This document shows, in pieces, positions 7,363 to 15,906 of a stretch of DNA of 37,613 bases. Below the pieces are notes generated by a model, which did not search any database, had not been told where the DNA came from, and saw only the letters and a program-made list of their open reading frames with translations. The position numbers and the translations under genes were made by a program. How positions within the stretch are numbered: position 1 is the stretch's first letter; each line of letters begins with the position of its first letter. The DNA is from Verrucomicrobia bacterium GWF2_51_19 (GTDB lineage Bacteria > Verrucomicrobiota > Verrucomicrobiia > Opitutales > UBA12508), in NCBI GenBank assembly GCA_001831095.1, contig MIDP01000008.1, forward strand, positions 16,388-54,000, written 5' to 3'.

Positions 7363-8577
7363 ATGTACGCTCGATGGCAAAATGAATCTCTGAATATGGC
7401 CTTAAAAATAAGGAGAGTTGTCATACTCGAGGGGGCTAGACAATGCGGGAAAACGACCCTAGTTAAGCAATGGATGTCGACGAACGCAACTTACAGAACG
7501 CTCGATGATGCCAATATTCTATCCGTTGCGCGGAGCGACCCCATGGGGTTTGTTTCTCACGACCAACGCTTGATGATTATTGACGAAATTCAAAAGGCGC
7601 CCGAATTGCTATCGGCCATCAAAAAGAAAGTGGATGAAGATACGCGGCCCGGGCAATATCTATTGACGGGGTCAGCAAACATTCAAAGCCTTCCCGGTGT
7701 CAATGAGTCGCTTGCTGGGCGCGTTCGAAAAGTTCGCCTCAGGCCACTAACGGTCGGGGAAACACTCAATCATACACCTTTGTTTTTAGAAAAGGCGTTT
7801 AACGGAATGTTTGTTGATCGTTCGGCTGAAAATTTACGGGGGGAAATTGTGGACATGGCCTTCCAAGGTGGATTTCCAGAGGCCTTGAACGCAACGCATA
7901 GCAAGTTCTGGCATAAAGACTACATAGCAGCATTGCTCGAACGCGACTTGAAGGATATTGCCAATATTCGCCGAAAAGACGCCATGCGCGCTCTGTTGGA
8001 AGTTTTAGCCGCATGGTCAGGAAAGTTCATGGATATGTCGGCCATCACCGCAGGGCTCTCCATACAGAGACATACCGCAGAGTCGTACCTGAACGCACTG
8101 GAAGCCTTGCACCTCATCGAAAGGGTACATGCGTGGACAAAAACAGACTATGAAAAGGCGGCCAAGAAAGATAAGCTCTTTATGACCGACACAGGGATGA
8201 TGACAGCTCTTTTAAAGTGGAAAAAAGCCAACGTTCTCTTGAATGGCGATCAGGTTGGCAAATTGATAGAAACCTTTGTGTTTACTCAGCTGATTGCAGA
8301 AGTGGAGACCTTTGGCGAGCGTTACCAACTTTACCATTACCGAGACAGAGACCAACGCGAAATAGACTTTATTGTCGAAAGAGATGATGGGGCTATGCTA
8401 GGCATCGAAGTAAAAGCTGGAAGCAATACTTCTAGGTCCGACGCAAAGCACTTAGCGTGGTTTAAAAACAACATTGCAAAGGGTCGACCCTTTATTGGAG
8501 TTGTTCTCAATACAAATCCGATGACGTTTTCTCTAGGCGAAGGCCTATTCAGTGCGCCTATTTCAGCTTTATTTTAG
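7363..8577 (+). CDS. AAA ATPase of the AAA_14/DUF4143 type (ATPase 1)
   Basis: The 404-residue protein begins with a P-loop domain: Walker A GARQCGKTT (K30) and Walker B LMIIDEIQ (D74-E75), followed by LTGSAN (sensor 1-like) and ESLAGRVRKVRLRPL. The middle (about 200-270) reads as a winged-helix-like segment. The C-terminus has EIDFIVERDDGAMLGIEVKAGS, resembling the restriction-nuclease-like fold (D...ExK) of DUF4143 proteins. A GGAG (7349-7352) precedes the ATG. Family function is poorly known; these genes are common, often transferred, orphan ATPases. Two paralogues lie at 14656 and 20746. It ends 4 bp from the convergent glycosyltransferase gene. Confidence 0.85.
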   Translation: MYARWQNESLNMALKIRRVVILEGARQCGKTTLVKQWMSTNATYRTLDDANILSVARSDPMGFVSHDQRLMIIDEIQKAPELLSAIKKKVDEDTRPGQYLLTGSANIQSLPGVNESLAGRVRKVRLRPLTVGETLNHTPLFLEKAFNGMFVDRSAENLRGEIVDMAFQGGFPEALNATHSKFWHKDYIAALLERDLKDIANIRRKDAMRALLEVLAAWSGKFMDMSAITAGLSIQRHTAESYLNALEALHLIERVHAWTKTDYEKAAKKDKLFMTDTGMMTALLKWKKANVLLNGDQVGKLIETFVFTQLIAEVETFGERYQLYHYRDRDQREIDFIVERDDGAMLGIEVKAGSNTSRSDAKHLAWFKNNIAKGRPFIGVVLNTNPMTFSLGEGLFSAPISALF

Positions 8578-8581
8578 CTCA

Positions 8582-9508
8582 CTACTCTTTCCTGTAAATC
8601 TTCTTGATTAGAAAGCGCGGCCGCCCCTGGACAGTGTGGTAAGCGCGGCCGAGGTATTCGCCGAGGAGCCCGATACCGAAGATTGCAAAGCTCAGCAGCC
8701 ACGCAATGAAGCTGTAAGCGAGCAAGGTGAAGGTTTCATCGAAAAACAGGTTGACGATGCCGACCAACAACAGGATCGACGTAATGCCGACCAAGAAGAG
8801 GCCCAAAAAGGTAAAGAGCTGCAGCGGCAGTAAACTGAAGCCGGTAAAGAGGTCAAAATTGATTCGCATGAGTTTTGCGATGCCGTACTTCGACTCTCCT
8901 TCGGCGCGTTCGTGGTGTTCGACACCGACTTCGGCAGGATTGCCAGCAAACTTACGTCCGAGAACAGAAATAAAGATCGAGCGCTCGTGAGACGCGTTGA
9001 TGGCGTCGACGATTTTTCGGCTATAGGCACGCAACATACAGCCCTGATCCGTCATGTCGATGCCCGTTGCCCAATGCCGTATGCGGTTGTTGAGTTTCGA
9101 TGTCCAAGTCCGAAACCACGAGTCCTGCCGATCTTTCCGATAACTGCCAACATAGTCATGGCCCTCTTCGAACTTTTTGAGCACGACAGGGATCTCTTCT
9201 GGCGGATTTTGCATGTCGGCGTCGAGGTTGACAATCACCTCGCCCTTCGCCTCTTGAAATCCGGCCGCGATCGCCATGTATTGGCCGTGATTGCCGTTCA
9301 AGTCGACGATGTGGACAATGTCCGGGCGGTCCTTAAAACAGTTTTCCAAAAATTTTATGGAGCTGTCGGAGCTGCCGTCATTCACCAATACCAACTCATA
9401 TGGCTTGCCGTAAGCGTCCATAACGCTCGTGACGCGCTTGTACATCTCTGGCAACACACACTCTTCATTGTATATCGGAATTACGACGGATATATAGGGC
9501 TTGTTCAT
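8582..9508 (-). CDS. GT2 family membrane glycosyltransferase (GtrB/ArnC/DPM1-like)
   Basis: The product transfers a sugar from a nucleotide donor, probably to polyprenyl phosphate, at the cytoplasmic membrane. From M at 9508 it is 308 residues: SVVIPIYNEE at the N-terminus, NDGSSDSS (first aspartate motif), NLDADMQNP (the DXD-like donor/metal site), TDQGCMLRAYSR (acceptor-side region), then two membrane helices in the C-terminal 90 residues. This is the typical layout of undecaprenyl-phosphate glycosyltransferases. The open frame runs 57 codons further upstream, but that extension is half of a family B repeat (RFALRRLP), so the internal start is preferred. Substrate cannot be inferred; no LPS cluster surrounds it. 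Confidence 0.88.
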   Translation of the reverse strand: MNKPYISVVIPIYNEECVLPEMYKRVTSVMDAYGKPYELVLVNDGSSDSSIKFLENCFKDRPDIVHIVDLNGNHGQYMAIAAGFQEAKGEVIVNLDADMQNPPEEIPVVLKKFEEGHDYVGSYRKDRQDSWFRTWTSKLNNRIRHWATGIDMTDQGCMLRAYSRKIVDAINASHERSIFISVLGRKFAGNPAEVGVEHHERAEGESKYGIAKLMRINFDLFTGFSLLPLQLFTFLGLFLVGITSILLLVGIVNLFFDETFTLLAYSFIAWLLSFAIFGIGLLGEYLGRAYHTVQGRPRFLIKKIYRKE

Positions 9509-9517
9509 GATGCTACG

Positions 9518-9568
9518 AGGCAGTCGACGGAGCGCGAAACGCATTTTGGCGCCATTTTGCACCGGTCT
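9518..9568. repeat. Half copy of a family B element in the glycosyltransferase leader
   Basis: GAGGCAGTCGACGGAGCGCG, then AAACGCATTTTGGCGCCATT and TTGCACCGGTCT, is the right half of family B, cut almost exactly at the central palindrome. No left half is present. It lies 9 bp upstream of the glycosyltransferase start and creates a spurious N-terminal extension of that frame. Confidence 0.7.
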
Positions 9569-9675
9569 ATAATTGGTAAAAACTTGCATGACCATTGTCA
9601 ATCTTTCTCGTCTCAAAAAAACCGTCCACCTCTTGTGAATAACTTTTTTAATATCGCGCTTGAAAAAATACGAAA

Positions 9676-9723
9676 ACACTAGATATTGTTATGCATTCGC
9701 TCATCAACCACAATATGTAGTGG
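9676..9723 (+). promoter_or_regulatory. Pair of NrdR boxes upstream of nrdD
   Basis: ACACTAGATATTGTTA (9676-9691) and CCACAATATGTAGTGG (9708-9723) both fit the NrdR consensus ACACWATATATWGTGT in its partly degenerate form. Their starts are 32 bp apart, matching the three-turn spacing typical of NrdR tandem sites. They lie 39 bp before the nrdD start. NrdR represses ribonucleotide reductase operons when dATP is high; nrdR itself is not in the window. Confidence 0.7.
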
Positions 9724-9762
9724 TTTTTGCAAAAGCATATTTTTTAACACAAGTCATTCATT

Positions 9763-11898
9763 ATGAAACAAATCATCAAACGCGACGGCAGTTTGGAGCC
9801 TTTTAATCCAGAAAAAATCACTCGGGCGATTGAGAAAGCGGCCTCCGCGACTCAAGAGTTCAACAAAAATATCGCCAAAGCGCTTTCCGATAAGGTGGTG
9901 ACTTGCTTGAGCGAGTTCGCCGACGAACGTGGCGCCGTCAGCTTGGAAAGGGTTCAGGATCAGGTTGAAGACACCCTCATGGACTCAAGGTATAAGAAGA
10001 CGGCCAAGGCCTACATGCTCTATCGCGAGCAGCATGCGACCTTGCGCGAATTCTTAAAAAACGCCAACCTCGACATGGTCGACTCCTACCTCCACAACCT
10101 CGACTGGCAGGTCAATGAAAATTCGAACATGACCTACTCGATTCAGGGCCTCAACAATTACGTCGCGTCCAAGATCAGCAAACATTACTGGCTCAACAAG
10201 ATTTACACACCGGAGATCCGCGACGCCCACAGCAACGGCGACATCCACATCCACGACCTCAACATTCTGTCCGTCTACTGCGTTGGCTGGGACCTGCGTG
10301 ACCTCCTCTTGGCTGGCTTTACGGGCGTTTCGGGCAAAGTGGAGAGCGGACCCGCCAAGCACCTGCGGACGGCCCTTGGGCAGATCGTCAACTTCCTCTA
10401 TACCCTTCAGGGGGAATCCGCGGGCGCCCAGGCCTTTTCGAACTTCGACACGCTCCTGGCTCCATTTATCCGCTACGACAGACTCGAGTATTCACAAGTC
10501 AAGCAGACGATGCAGGAGTTCGTTTTCAACATCAATGTTCCGACGCGCACCGGTTTTCAGACGCCTTTTACGAACATCACGATGGACCTAAACGTCCCAA
10601 AGATATATGCCGACCAAAACGTCATCATCGGCGGCAAGACGATGCCCGAGACCTACAAGGACTTCCAGAGCGAGATGGACATGATCAACAAGGCCTTTTT
10701 CGAGGTCATGATGGAAGGCGACAAGAGCGGCCGCGTCTTCACCTTCCCGATTCCCACGTACAACATCACCAAGGATTTCGATTGGGACAATCCTGAACTC
10801 AAAGGACTGTGGAAAATGACCGCCAAGTACGGCGTCCCCTACTTCTCCAACTTCATCAATTCCGACATGAACCCGGAAGATGCCCGATCGATGTGCTGCC
10901 GCCTCCGCATCGACAACCGTGAACTCGAGTATCGCGGCGGCGGTCTATTTGGCTCAAATCCACTGACGGGCTCCATCGGCGTCGTGACGGTCAACCTGCC
11001 GCGCATCGCCTTTCTCGCAAAAGACAAGACAGCCTTTTTCAAGCAGTTGGAAAACGTCATGACGGTCGCCAAAAACAGTCTCGAAATTAAGCGCAAAGTG
11101 CTCGAACAGTTCACCGACAATAACCTCTACCCTTACGCCAAATTCTACCTCAGGGACGTCAAGGCGCGTTTCGGTGTCTTCTGGAAAAATCACTTCTCGA
11201 CCATTGGCCTGATCGGCATGAACGAGGCCTGCACCAACTTGATCGGCACCGACATTTCCTCTCCAGAGGGCAAGGCGTTTACACTGGAAGTCATGCAGTT
11301 CATGCGTTCCAAGATTCTCGCCTTCCAAAAAGAGACCGGCAGCAACTACAACCTGGAGGCGACACCGGCCGAAGGCACCTCGTACCGTTTGGCCAAGCTC
11401 GATAAGGAAACGCTCGGCAGCATTCAGTGCGCCAACGAGGACGATTACCGCTCGCGCCAAGCTTGCCCTTATTATACGAACTCGACGCAATTGCCCGTCA
11501 ACCACACGGATGACATTTTTGAAGTCCTCGACCACCAAGATGACATCCAGACCAAGTACACGGGCGGAACCGTTGTCCACATCTTCGCCGGCGAGCGCAT
11601 CCACAGCCTCGAGACTATCAAAAACCTCGTCAAAAAAATCTGCACCGAGTACCGCCTTCCCTACTTCACCTTCACACCCACCTTCAGCACTTGCCCGAGT
11701 CACGGCTATATCAACGGAGAACACTTCCAATGCCCAACCTGCGGCGCCGAATGCGAAGTCTACTCTCGCGTCGTCGGCTACATTCGACCCGTCAAACAAT
11801 GGAACGAAGGTAAAAAAGAAGAGTTCGCCAACCGCAAAACCTATTGTGTCGAACAGCCAACCGTGCACACACGAGAGCGCGAAGCTGTGCTGGTGTGA
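9763..11898 (+). CDS. nrdD: Anaerobic (class III) ribonucleoside-triphosphate reductase
   Basis: NrdD makes deoxyribonucleotides from NTPs without oxygen, using a glycyl radical installed by NrdG. The 711-residue protein has an N-terminal ATP-cone (about 3-95; starts KQIIKRDGSLEPFNPEKI), the ten-stranded barrel core (for example NGDIHIHDL, YTLQGESAGAQAFSNFD, GLIGMNEA) and a C-terminal zinc site with C644, C657, C660 and C664. The radical glycine is G672 in SRVVGYIRPV. NrdR boxes lie upstream. nrdG is 1.8 kb downstream, separated by an AbiE-type pair. Confidence 0.97.
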   Translation: MKQIIKRDGSLEPFNPEKITRAIEKAASATQEFNKNIAKALSDKVVTCLSEFADERGAVSLERVQDQVEDTLMDSRYKKTAKAYMLYREQHATLREFLKNANLDMVDSYLHNLDWQVNENSNMTYSIQGLNNYVASKISKHYWLNKIYTPEIRDAHSNGDIHIHDLNILSVYCVGWDLRDLLLAGFTGVSGKVESGPAKHLRTALGQIVNFLYTLQGESAGAQAFSNFDTLLAPFIRYDRLEYSQVKQTMQEFVFNINVPTRTGFQTPFTNITMDLNVPKIYADQNVIIGGKTMPETYKDFQSEMDMINKAFFEVMMEGDKSGRVFTFPIPTYNITKDFDWDNPELKGLWKMTAKYGVPYFSNFINSDMNPEDARSMCCRLRIDNRELEYRGGGLFGSNPLTGSIGVVTVNLPRIAFLAKDKTAFFKQLENVMTVAKNSLEIKRKVLEQFTDNNLYPYAKFYLRDVKARFGVFWKNHFSTIGLIGMNEACTNLIGTDISSPEGKAFTLEVMQFMRSKILAFQKETGSNYNLEATPAEGTSYRLAKLDKETLGSIQCANEDDYRSRQACPYYTNSTQLPVNHTDDIFEVLDHQDDIQTKYTGGTVVHIFAGERIHSLETIKNLVKKICTEYRLPYFTFTPTFSTCPSHGYINGEHFQCPTCGAECEVYSRVVGYIRPVKQWNEGKKEEFANRKTYCVEQPTVHTREREAVLV

Positions 11899-11931
11899 GT
11901 TCAACCGGAAACCTATTTCTCGCTGTCCACT

Positions 11932-12027
11932 GGAGGCAATAAGTTCGTTGTCCATCGGAGTTTGCTTCGGTCGAGCACGTAAGTGCACTCCCTTCAGCAA
12001 ATCCACAGACGCCTGCTTCTTGCCTCC
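11932..12027. repeat. Nested inverted repeat downstream of nrdD
   Basis: GGAGGCAATAAG (11932-11943) pairs with CTTCTTGCCTCC (12016-12027), one mismatch. Inside, TTTGCT pairs with AGCAAA, and GCACGTAAGTGC is a central palindrome. The architecture of variable outer arms around a central CACGTAAGTG resembles the A and B elements, but the sequence is different. It may be a long terminator-like hairpin for nrdD. The 12028-12208 stretch before abiEi is AT-rich, with an alternative upstream start at 12061. Confidence 0.5.
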
Positions 12028-12208
12028 TTTATGCCGCGAAAAACACTTAAAAACATTTTTTATGTTTCGCAAGAAAAAGTGGCTTGTTGTTGCCTTTACT
12101 GGAATTGGCCTATTTTTATTTTTTCACGCAAAAGCGACGTTTTTCGTAAAAAATACGATTGATTTTAAATTAAAACCATTCATGTTTATTACGAATCAAA
12201 TAACAAAC

Positions 12209-12817
12209 ATGGGCAAAAGGCAACAGCTATTTGAACTCGCCGCCTCGCAATCTGGCTATTTTACAGCAAAACAAGCCGTTCAGGTTGGATTTTCCCGTAG
12301 AATGCATACCTACTACAAACAAAACTGTCTATGGCTTGAAATCAATCGGGGGCTGTTCCGCCTGGTTCAATTTCCTCATTCTTCAAACGAAGATTATGTG
12401 CGGTTGTCTCTGTGGAGTCGGAATCGCGCAGACGAACCTCAAGCCGTTTTTTCGCACGATTCCGCACTTGCAATACACGAACTCAGTGACGTTATGCCAG
12501 CTCAATTTCACATCACCGTTCCTCTAGGCTTTCGAAAAACAATACCCAAAGGCTGTGTTTTTTACAAAGACGCCATATCACCTGATGAAAAGGAGCTGAG
12601 GGAAGGATTTTTTGTCACTACACCGCTTCGGACGATCGTTGACTCAGCTGAATCCCACCTGAGCATCGATTATCTTGAGCAAGCTATCCAGGAAGCTTGT
12701 GATAAGGGAATGATTCAGCTCATCGATATTTTAAGTGCTGAAATGTCAACAAAAGCTAGAGCAAAAATCATGATGATCGTGAAAAATATGCGGGCGAGAA
12801 ATGGCTATGGCAAGTGA
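12209..12817 (+). CDS. AbiEi-type antitoxin (type IV toxin-antitoxin)
   Basis: AbiEi-type antitoxins combine an N-terminal winged helix with a C-terminal antitoxin domain and repress their own operon. From the ATG at 12209 (MGKRQQLFELA) the protein has 202 residues. The segment SGYFTAKQAVQVGFSRR followed by LWLEINRGLFRLVQF matches the usual 'ftt.qa...gvs...l..g.ierv.rGvYrl' start of the family, and TTPLRTIVDSAE matches its middle. An upstream in-frame ATG (12061) would add a hydrophobic segment (KWLVVAFTGIGLFLFF). The gene overlaps the toxin gene by 17 bp, as in AbiE operons. The pair lies between nrdD and nrdG, so it is probably an insertion. Confidence 0.75.
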   Translation: MGKRQQLFELAASQSGYFTAKQAVQVGFSRRMHTYYKQNCLWLEINRGLFRLVQFPHSSNEDYVRLSLWSRNRADEPQAVFSHDSALAIHELSDVMPAQFHITVPLGFRKTIPKGCVFYKDAISPDEKELREGFFVTTPLRTIVDSAESHLSIDYLEQAIQEACDKGMIQLIDILSAEMSTKARAKIMMIVKNMRARNGYGK

Positions 12818-13676
12818 TTCCACACAATATGCAGACGCGAATGCCTTCAGACGAGCGCTGGAGGATAGGTTGCAAAATGTTGCACGAGAGCGCTCGATTC
12901 CGTTAGAGCGATTGCGAAAACGGATTACGTTTGATCGTCTTCTAGCGCGCTTATTTGATCGGCGTAACCCGAAGCCACAATGGATCTTGAAGGGCGGGTA
13001 TGCTTTAGAATTTCGGTTTCACAACATTGCAAGAACAACAAAAGATGTCGATTTTTCCATGCCACATAGTCACAATGCGGATGCATATACCATTCGCACG
13101 CTCCTTCAAAATGAGGCCAAAAAGGACTTGTCAGATGGGTTTGTTTTTTATATTGGCGTTCCCGTTGTAGAGCTTGCGCAGGCAGTGTATGGCGGATGGC
13201 GCTATCCTGTAGAGGCGAGAGTTGCCAATAGGGTTTTTACAAAATTCCACATCGATGTGGGCCTTGGCGATGCAGTTATTTCGGAGGTGGAATGGAAGCA
13301 GGGTGAAGCGAGTTTGCAGTTTGCTGGCATAGAACCAGCATTTGCAGCCATCCTGCCGTTGGAGCAGCATTTTGCCGAAAAAATACACGCGTTTTCGTAC
13401 CCGCGAGATAAGCGGCCGTTTTCACGCATCAGAGACCTTGTAGACTTAGTCCTGATCATCGAACAAGGCTTGCCTGAACCACAACAAGTCCTATCCGCTA
13501 TAAAAGCCACATTTGAACGTCGCAACACACATAACTTCCCTCAAACGCTTGAGCCACCGCCGATTGCATTAGGAGCGGACTATAAACAATTAGCTGCCGA
13601 TTGTGGGGTTACGAAAAAGACAATGGCTGAAGCGTTTGCTTTTTTGCGAGAATATTGGGTGGTTATAACCCAGTAG
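12801..13676 (+). CDS. AbiEii/AbiGii-type nucleotidyltransferase toxin
   Basis: This 291-residue protein resembles the AbiEii (DUF1814) nucleotidyltransferases, toxin half of type IV toxin-antitoxin and phage-exclusion modules, some of which modify tRNA. The signature is WILKGGYALEFRF (KGG at 64-66) followed by RTTKDVDFS, with D82 and D84 as the metal-binding DxD pair. PLEQHFAEKIHAF and SRIRDLVDLVLI match the conserved lysine and RxxDxxD segments. A second ATG two codons later (12807) is possible. It overlaps the antitoxin gene by 17 bp and ends 10 bp before nrdG. Target is unknown. Confidence 0.82.
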   Translation: MAMASDSTQYADANAFRRALEDRLQNVARERSIPLERLRKRITFDRLLARLFDRRNPKPQWILKGGYALEFRFHNIARTTKDVDFSMPHSHNADAYTIRTLLQNEAKKDLSDGFVFYIGVPVVELAQAVYGGWRYPVEARVANRVFTKFHIDVGLGDAVISEVEWKQGEASLQFAGIEPAFAAILPLEQHFAEKIHAFSYPRDKRPFSRIRDLVDLVLIIEQGLPEPQQVLSAIKATFERRNTHNFPQTLEPPPIALGADYKQLAADCGVTKKTMAEAFAFLREYWVVITQ

Positions 13677-13686
13677 AGGGTTTTTT

Positions 13687-14370
13687 ATGAAAATTGGTGG
13701 TTTACACAAGTGTTCTTACATCGACTATCCTGGCAATATGTCGGCGGTGGTCTTCGCTCAGGGGTGTCCGTTGAGATGCCCCTATTGCCACAATCCGGAA
13801 TTGCTATCAGAGGGCGTCGAGGGGCGCGTGACGGAAGATGCTGTTTGGGATTTCCTAAAAACGCGCGTGAGAAAGTTGGACGCTGTGGTTGTCACGGGAG
13901 GCGAGCCCTGCATGCAGCCGGACCTCATGACATTTTTGGAGAAAATTAAAAAACTCGGCTTTTTGATCAAGCTGGACAGCAACGGATATTATCCAAAAAT
14001 CCTCAAGGCCATTCTCGACGCCAAGCTCGTTGACTACGTGGCTATGGACGTCAAGGCGCCGCTCGACAAGTACCAAGAAATCACTCGGTCCGACGTTTTG
14101 CCAGAAAACATCGCCCAAAGCATTCAGTCTATTAAGACATCCGGCATCGATTGCGAGTTTCGGACGACCGTTGTCCGCTCACAACTCTCCGAGGCCGACC
14201 TCCTCGAAATTAGCAAGCTCGTCGCCGGCCACAGGTATTTTTTACAAAAATTCGTCCCAACCAAGCCCCTCGACAAACGTTTTCTAAACGAATCCACCTA
14301 CTCCGACTCTGAATTCGCCGCCCTCTGCGAACAACTCAAGACCATCGTCCCACTGTGCGATGTGCGGTAA
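13687..14370 (+). CDS. nrdG: Anaerobic ribonucleotide reductase activating protein, radical SAM
   Basis: NrdG uses a [4Fe-4S] cluster and S-adenosylmethionine to generate the glycyl radical of NrdD. The 227-residue sequence is longer than E. coli NrdG and fits the NrdG2-type activase: IDYPGNMSAVVFAQGCPLRC with cluster cysteines C27, C31 and C34 (CX3CX2C), then TGGEP, LDSNG and YVAMDVKAP. GAGGG lies a few bases before the ATG, overlapping the end of the AbiEii-type gene. With nrdD it should form one functional unit, but the AbiE-type pair now lies between them; nrdG may be read through from nrdD or abiE transcription. Confidence 0.93.
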   Translation: MKIGGLHKCSYIDYPGNMSAVVFAQGCPLRCPYCHNPELLSEGVEGRVTEDAVWDFLKTRVRKLDAVVVTGGEPCMQPDLMTFLEKIKKLGFLIKLDSNGYYPKILKAILDAKLVDYVAMDVKAPLDKYQEITRSDVLPENIAQSIQSIKTSGIDCEFRTTVVRSQLSEADLLEISKLVAGHRYFLQKFVPTKPLDKRFLNESTYSDSEFAALCEQLKTIVPLCDVR

Positions 14371-14446
14371 AGCCAGTTCCGCGCGGTCCCAATAAAAAAA
14401 GCTGTCGTAGCTCACGGGTAAGTAACGCTGAAAAGACTTCATGATT

Positions 14447-14506
14447 AAAAAACTAAAGCGCTACTTTAGTTTTTGCATAGAAAAGTAAAGTACCGCTTTA
14501 GTTTTT
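14447..14506. terminator. Inverted pair of palindromes, probable bidirectional terminator
   Basis: AAAAACTAAAGCGCTACTTT leads into AGTTTTT, a palindrome with A- and T-rich flanks, and a near-identical copy follows in inverted orientation (AAAAGTAAAGTACCGCTTTA then GTTTTT). Each half could form an intrinsic hairpin with a U tail, and the two halves can pair with each other. It lies between convergent nrdG and ATPase 2. The rest of the 14371-14655 gap shows only a degenerate family A trace. Confidence 0.5.
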
Positions 14507-14655
14507 AAGAGCATTTTTTGTTAACAAAATGGCTGAATGGATCTTTTTGCATTCTTTATCCAGTCGGACCATTGAACCGTGAACAACTGGCGCTGCCGCG
14601 GTCGGGATGCTGCTTAGCCAGAACGCCGAACCCAATGAAAAATTGCCAAAATTCC

Positions 14656-15819
14656 TCAGGGAGCGCACAACGATAGGCCATTTTGCAACTGTCCTAGGTA
14701 GGCTAAAAAGTCTGCGAGATTGGCCACGATGCGATCGTCTTTGAAGATCGACGACTGTACATTGGATATTAAAATGGATTTTTGCGTCTGAATGAGCGGA
14801 GCTGTGGCCTTGAGTGATTCAAAAAACTTTTGATTTTCCATGCTGGACAGTTTTATCTCGATCGCCCAAGTCGTTTGGCCGAACTCGAGGACGAGGTCGA
14901 TTTCCTTGCCGTCGACTGTTCTTAAAAAGGAGGCTTCATAGGACACGCCCTTTTGTTCCAAAACACCTAAAATCTGTTCGATGACAAAGCCTTCCCAAGA
15001 ATGTCCCACAAAGGGCCTCGAAAGTAGGTCTTTGTCGTCGCTCACCTTTAGTAACGCATGGAGCAAGCCAGAATCGCGCCAATACACCTTAGGGCTTTTA
15101 ATCAGTCGTTTTTTAATGTTTTTCGCAAAGGGTGGCAAGAGGCGCAACAAAAAGGCCCCTTCGAGAAATTCCAGGTAGCTCTTGACCGTTGGATGCGTGA
15201 TTCCCAGGCTCTTACTGAGCTGGGAGGCGTTGAAAATCTGCCCGTGGCAATGCGCCAACATCAGAAAGAGCTTTTCTGTCAATTTTGCTTGCGCGTGTAA
15301 CCCCCAATTTGGCAAATCCCTTTCGGCGAGACTCCTGAGGTAATTGTGATGCCAAACCGCGTAATTAGCGGGAAACAGAAGTCCATCTGGATAGCCGCCT
15401 CGCAACCAAAGTTCCTTCATGTTTGGGTACTCATTGAGCGTAAGTGGCCCCAACGAAACCCTCGCAACCCTACCCGCAAGGGATTCCGACACGTTTTTTA
15501 GCAGATGTGGGGAGACGGACCCAAGAATAATAAACTTACCGAACCGGCCTCTGTCCTGGTCGATGGTGGCGCGCAGTTTTTTAAAAAGGGCGGGGCGCTC
15601 TTGTGCTTCGTCTAAAATGACGGGGGTTGTGGATGTCAGTACGCTTTCCCACTCAAGATCGAGCCGCATCCATTCACTGTCTTGCTCCAAATCAAAGTAG
15701 AGCGGCGAATACGTTTTGGCGAGCGTCGTCTTGCCGCATTGTCTCGGACCAATAAGTGTGACTGCGGGAAACTGCTGGAGTAATTGTGTCAAGTAGGGCG
15801 AAATAGCTCGATGAATCAT
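14656..15819 (-). CDS. AAA ATPase of the AAA_14/DUF4143 type (ATPase 2)
   Basis: From the ATG at 15819 (MIHRAISPYL) this is a 387-residue paralogue-type relative of ATPase 1. Walker A is GPRQCGKTT (K30), Walker B VILDEAQ (D70-E71), followed by ILGSVSP and ESLAGRVARVSLGPL. The middle (LSKSLGITHPTVKSYLEFLE) is a clear helix-turn-helix of the winged-helix domain. The C-terminal EIDLVLEFGQTTWAIEIKLS is the nuclease-like motif. The open frame reaches 15879, but the shorter start keeps Walker A at the same position as ATPase 1. The last residues (GQLQNGLSLCAP) are encoded across a family A arm. Role unknown. Confidence 0.85.
   Translation of the reverse strand: MIHRAISPYLTQLLQQFPAVTLIGPRQCGKTTLAKTYSPLYFDLEQDSEWMRLDLEWESVLTSTTPVILDEAQERPALFKKLRATIDQDRGRFGKFIILGSVSPHLLKNVSESLAGRVARVSLGPLTLNEYPNMKELWLRGGYPDGLLFPANYAVWHHNYLRSLAERDLPNWGLHAQAKLTEKLFLMLAHCHGQIFNASQLSKSLGITHPTVKSYLEFLEGAFLLRLLPPFAKNIKKRLIKSPKVYWRDSGLLHALLKVSDDKDLLSRPFVGHSWEGFVIEQILGVLEQKGVSYEASFLRTVDGKEIDLVLEFGQTTWAIEIKLSSMENQKFFESLKATAPLIQTQKSILISNVQSSIFKDDRIVANLADFLAYLGQLQNGLSLCAP
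14673..14695. repeat. Family A arm fragment inside the 3' end of ATPase 2
   Basis: CCATTTTGCAACTGTCCT (14678-14695) matches the family A right arm CCATTTTGCAACGGTCTT. Upstream, GCTTAGCCAGAACGCC (from 14612) resembles the core TTAGCCCGAACGACG. It looks like an eroded copy that supplies the last codons of the ATPase gene. Confidence 0.5.
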
Positions 15820-15833
15820 GCTGTATTGTATTT

Positions 15834-15851
15834 TTGAAAATCCATTTTCAA
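15834..15851. promoter_or_regulatory. Perfect palindrome upstream of ATPase 2, candidate operator
   Basis: TTGAAAATCCATTTTCAA has two 8-bp complementary halves around CC. It lies 15 bp upstream of the preferred ATPase 2 start. No tandem array is present here, unlike the other two ATPase genes. Confidence 0.4.
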
Positions 15852-15906
15852 TTTGCAAGATCAAAATCTGGTTTTTCAAGTTTTGTTAGGTAGGATGGCC
15901 TTTACT

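Noticed and set aside
9509..9679. N-terminal extension of the glycosyltransferase
   Set aside because: It translates a half B element and leader. The GT2 fold begins right after the internal Met at 9508.
11510..12060. Upstream extension of the AbiEi-type frame inside nrdD
   Set aside because: It overlaps the zinc and glycyl-radical region of nrdD in another frame and is Ser/Thr/Lys-rich shadow sequence.
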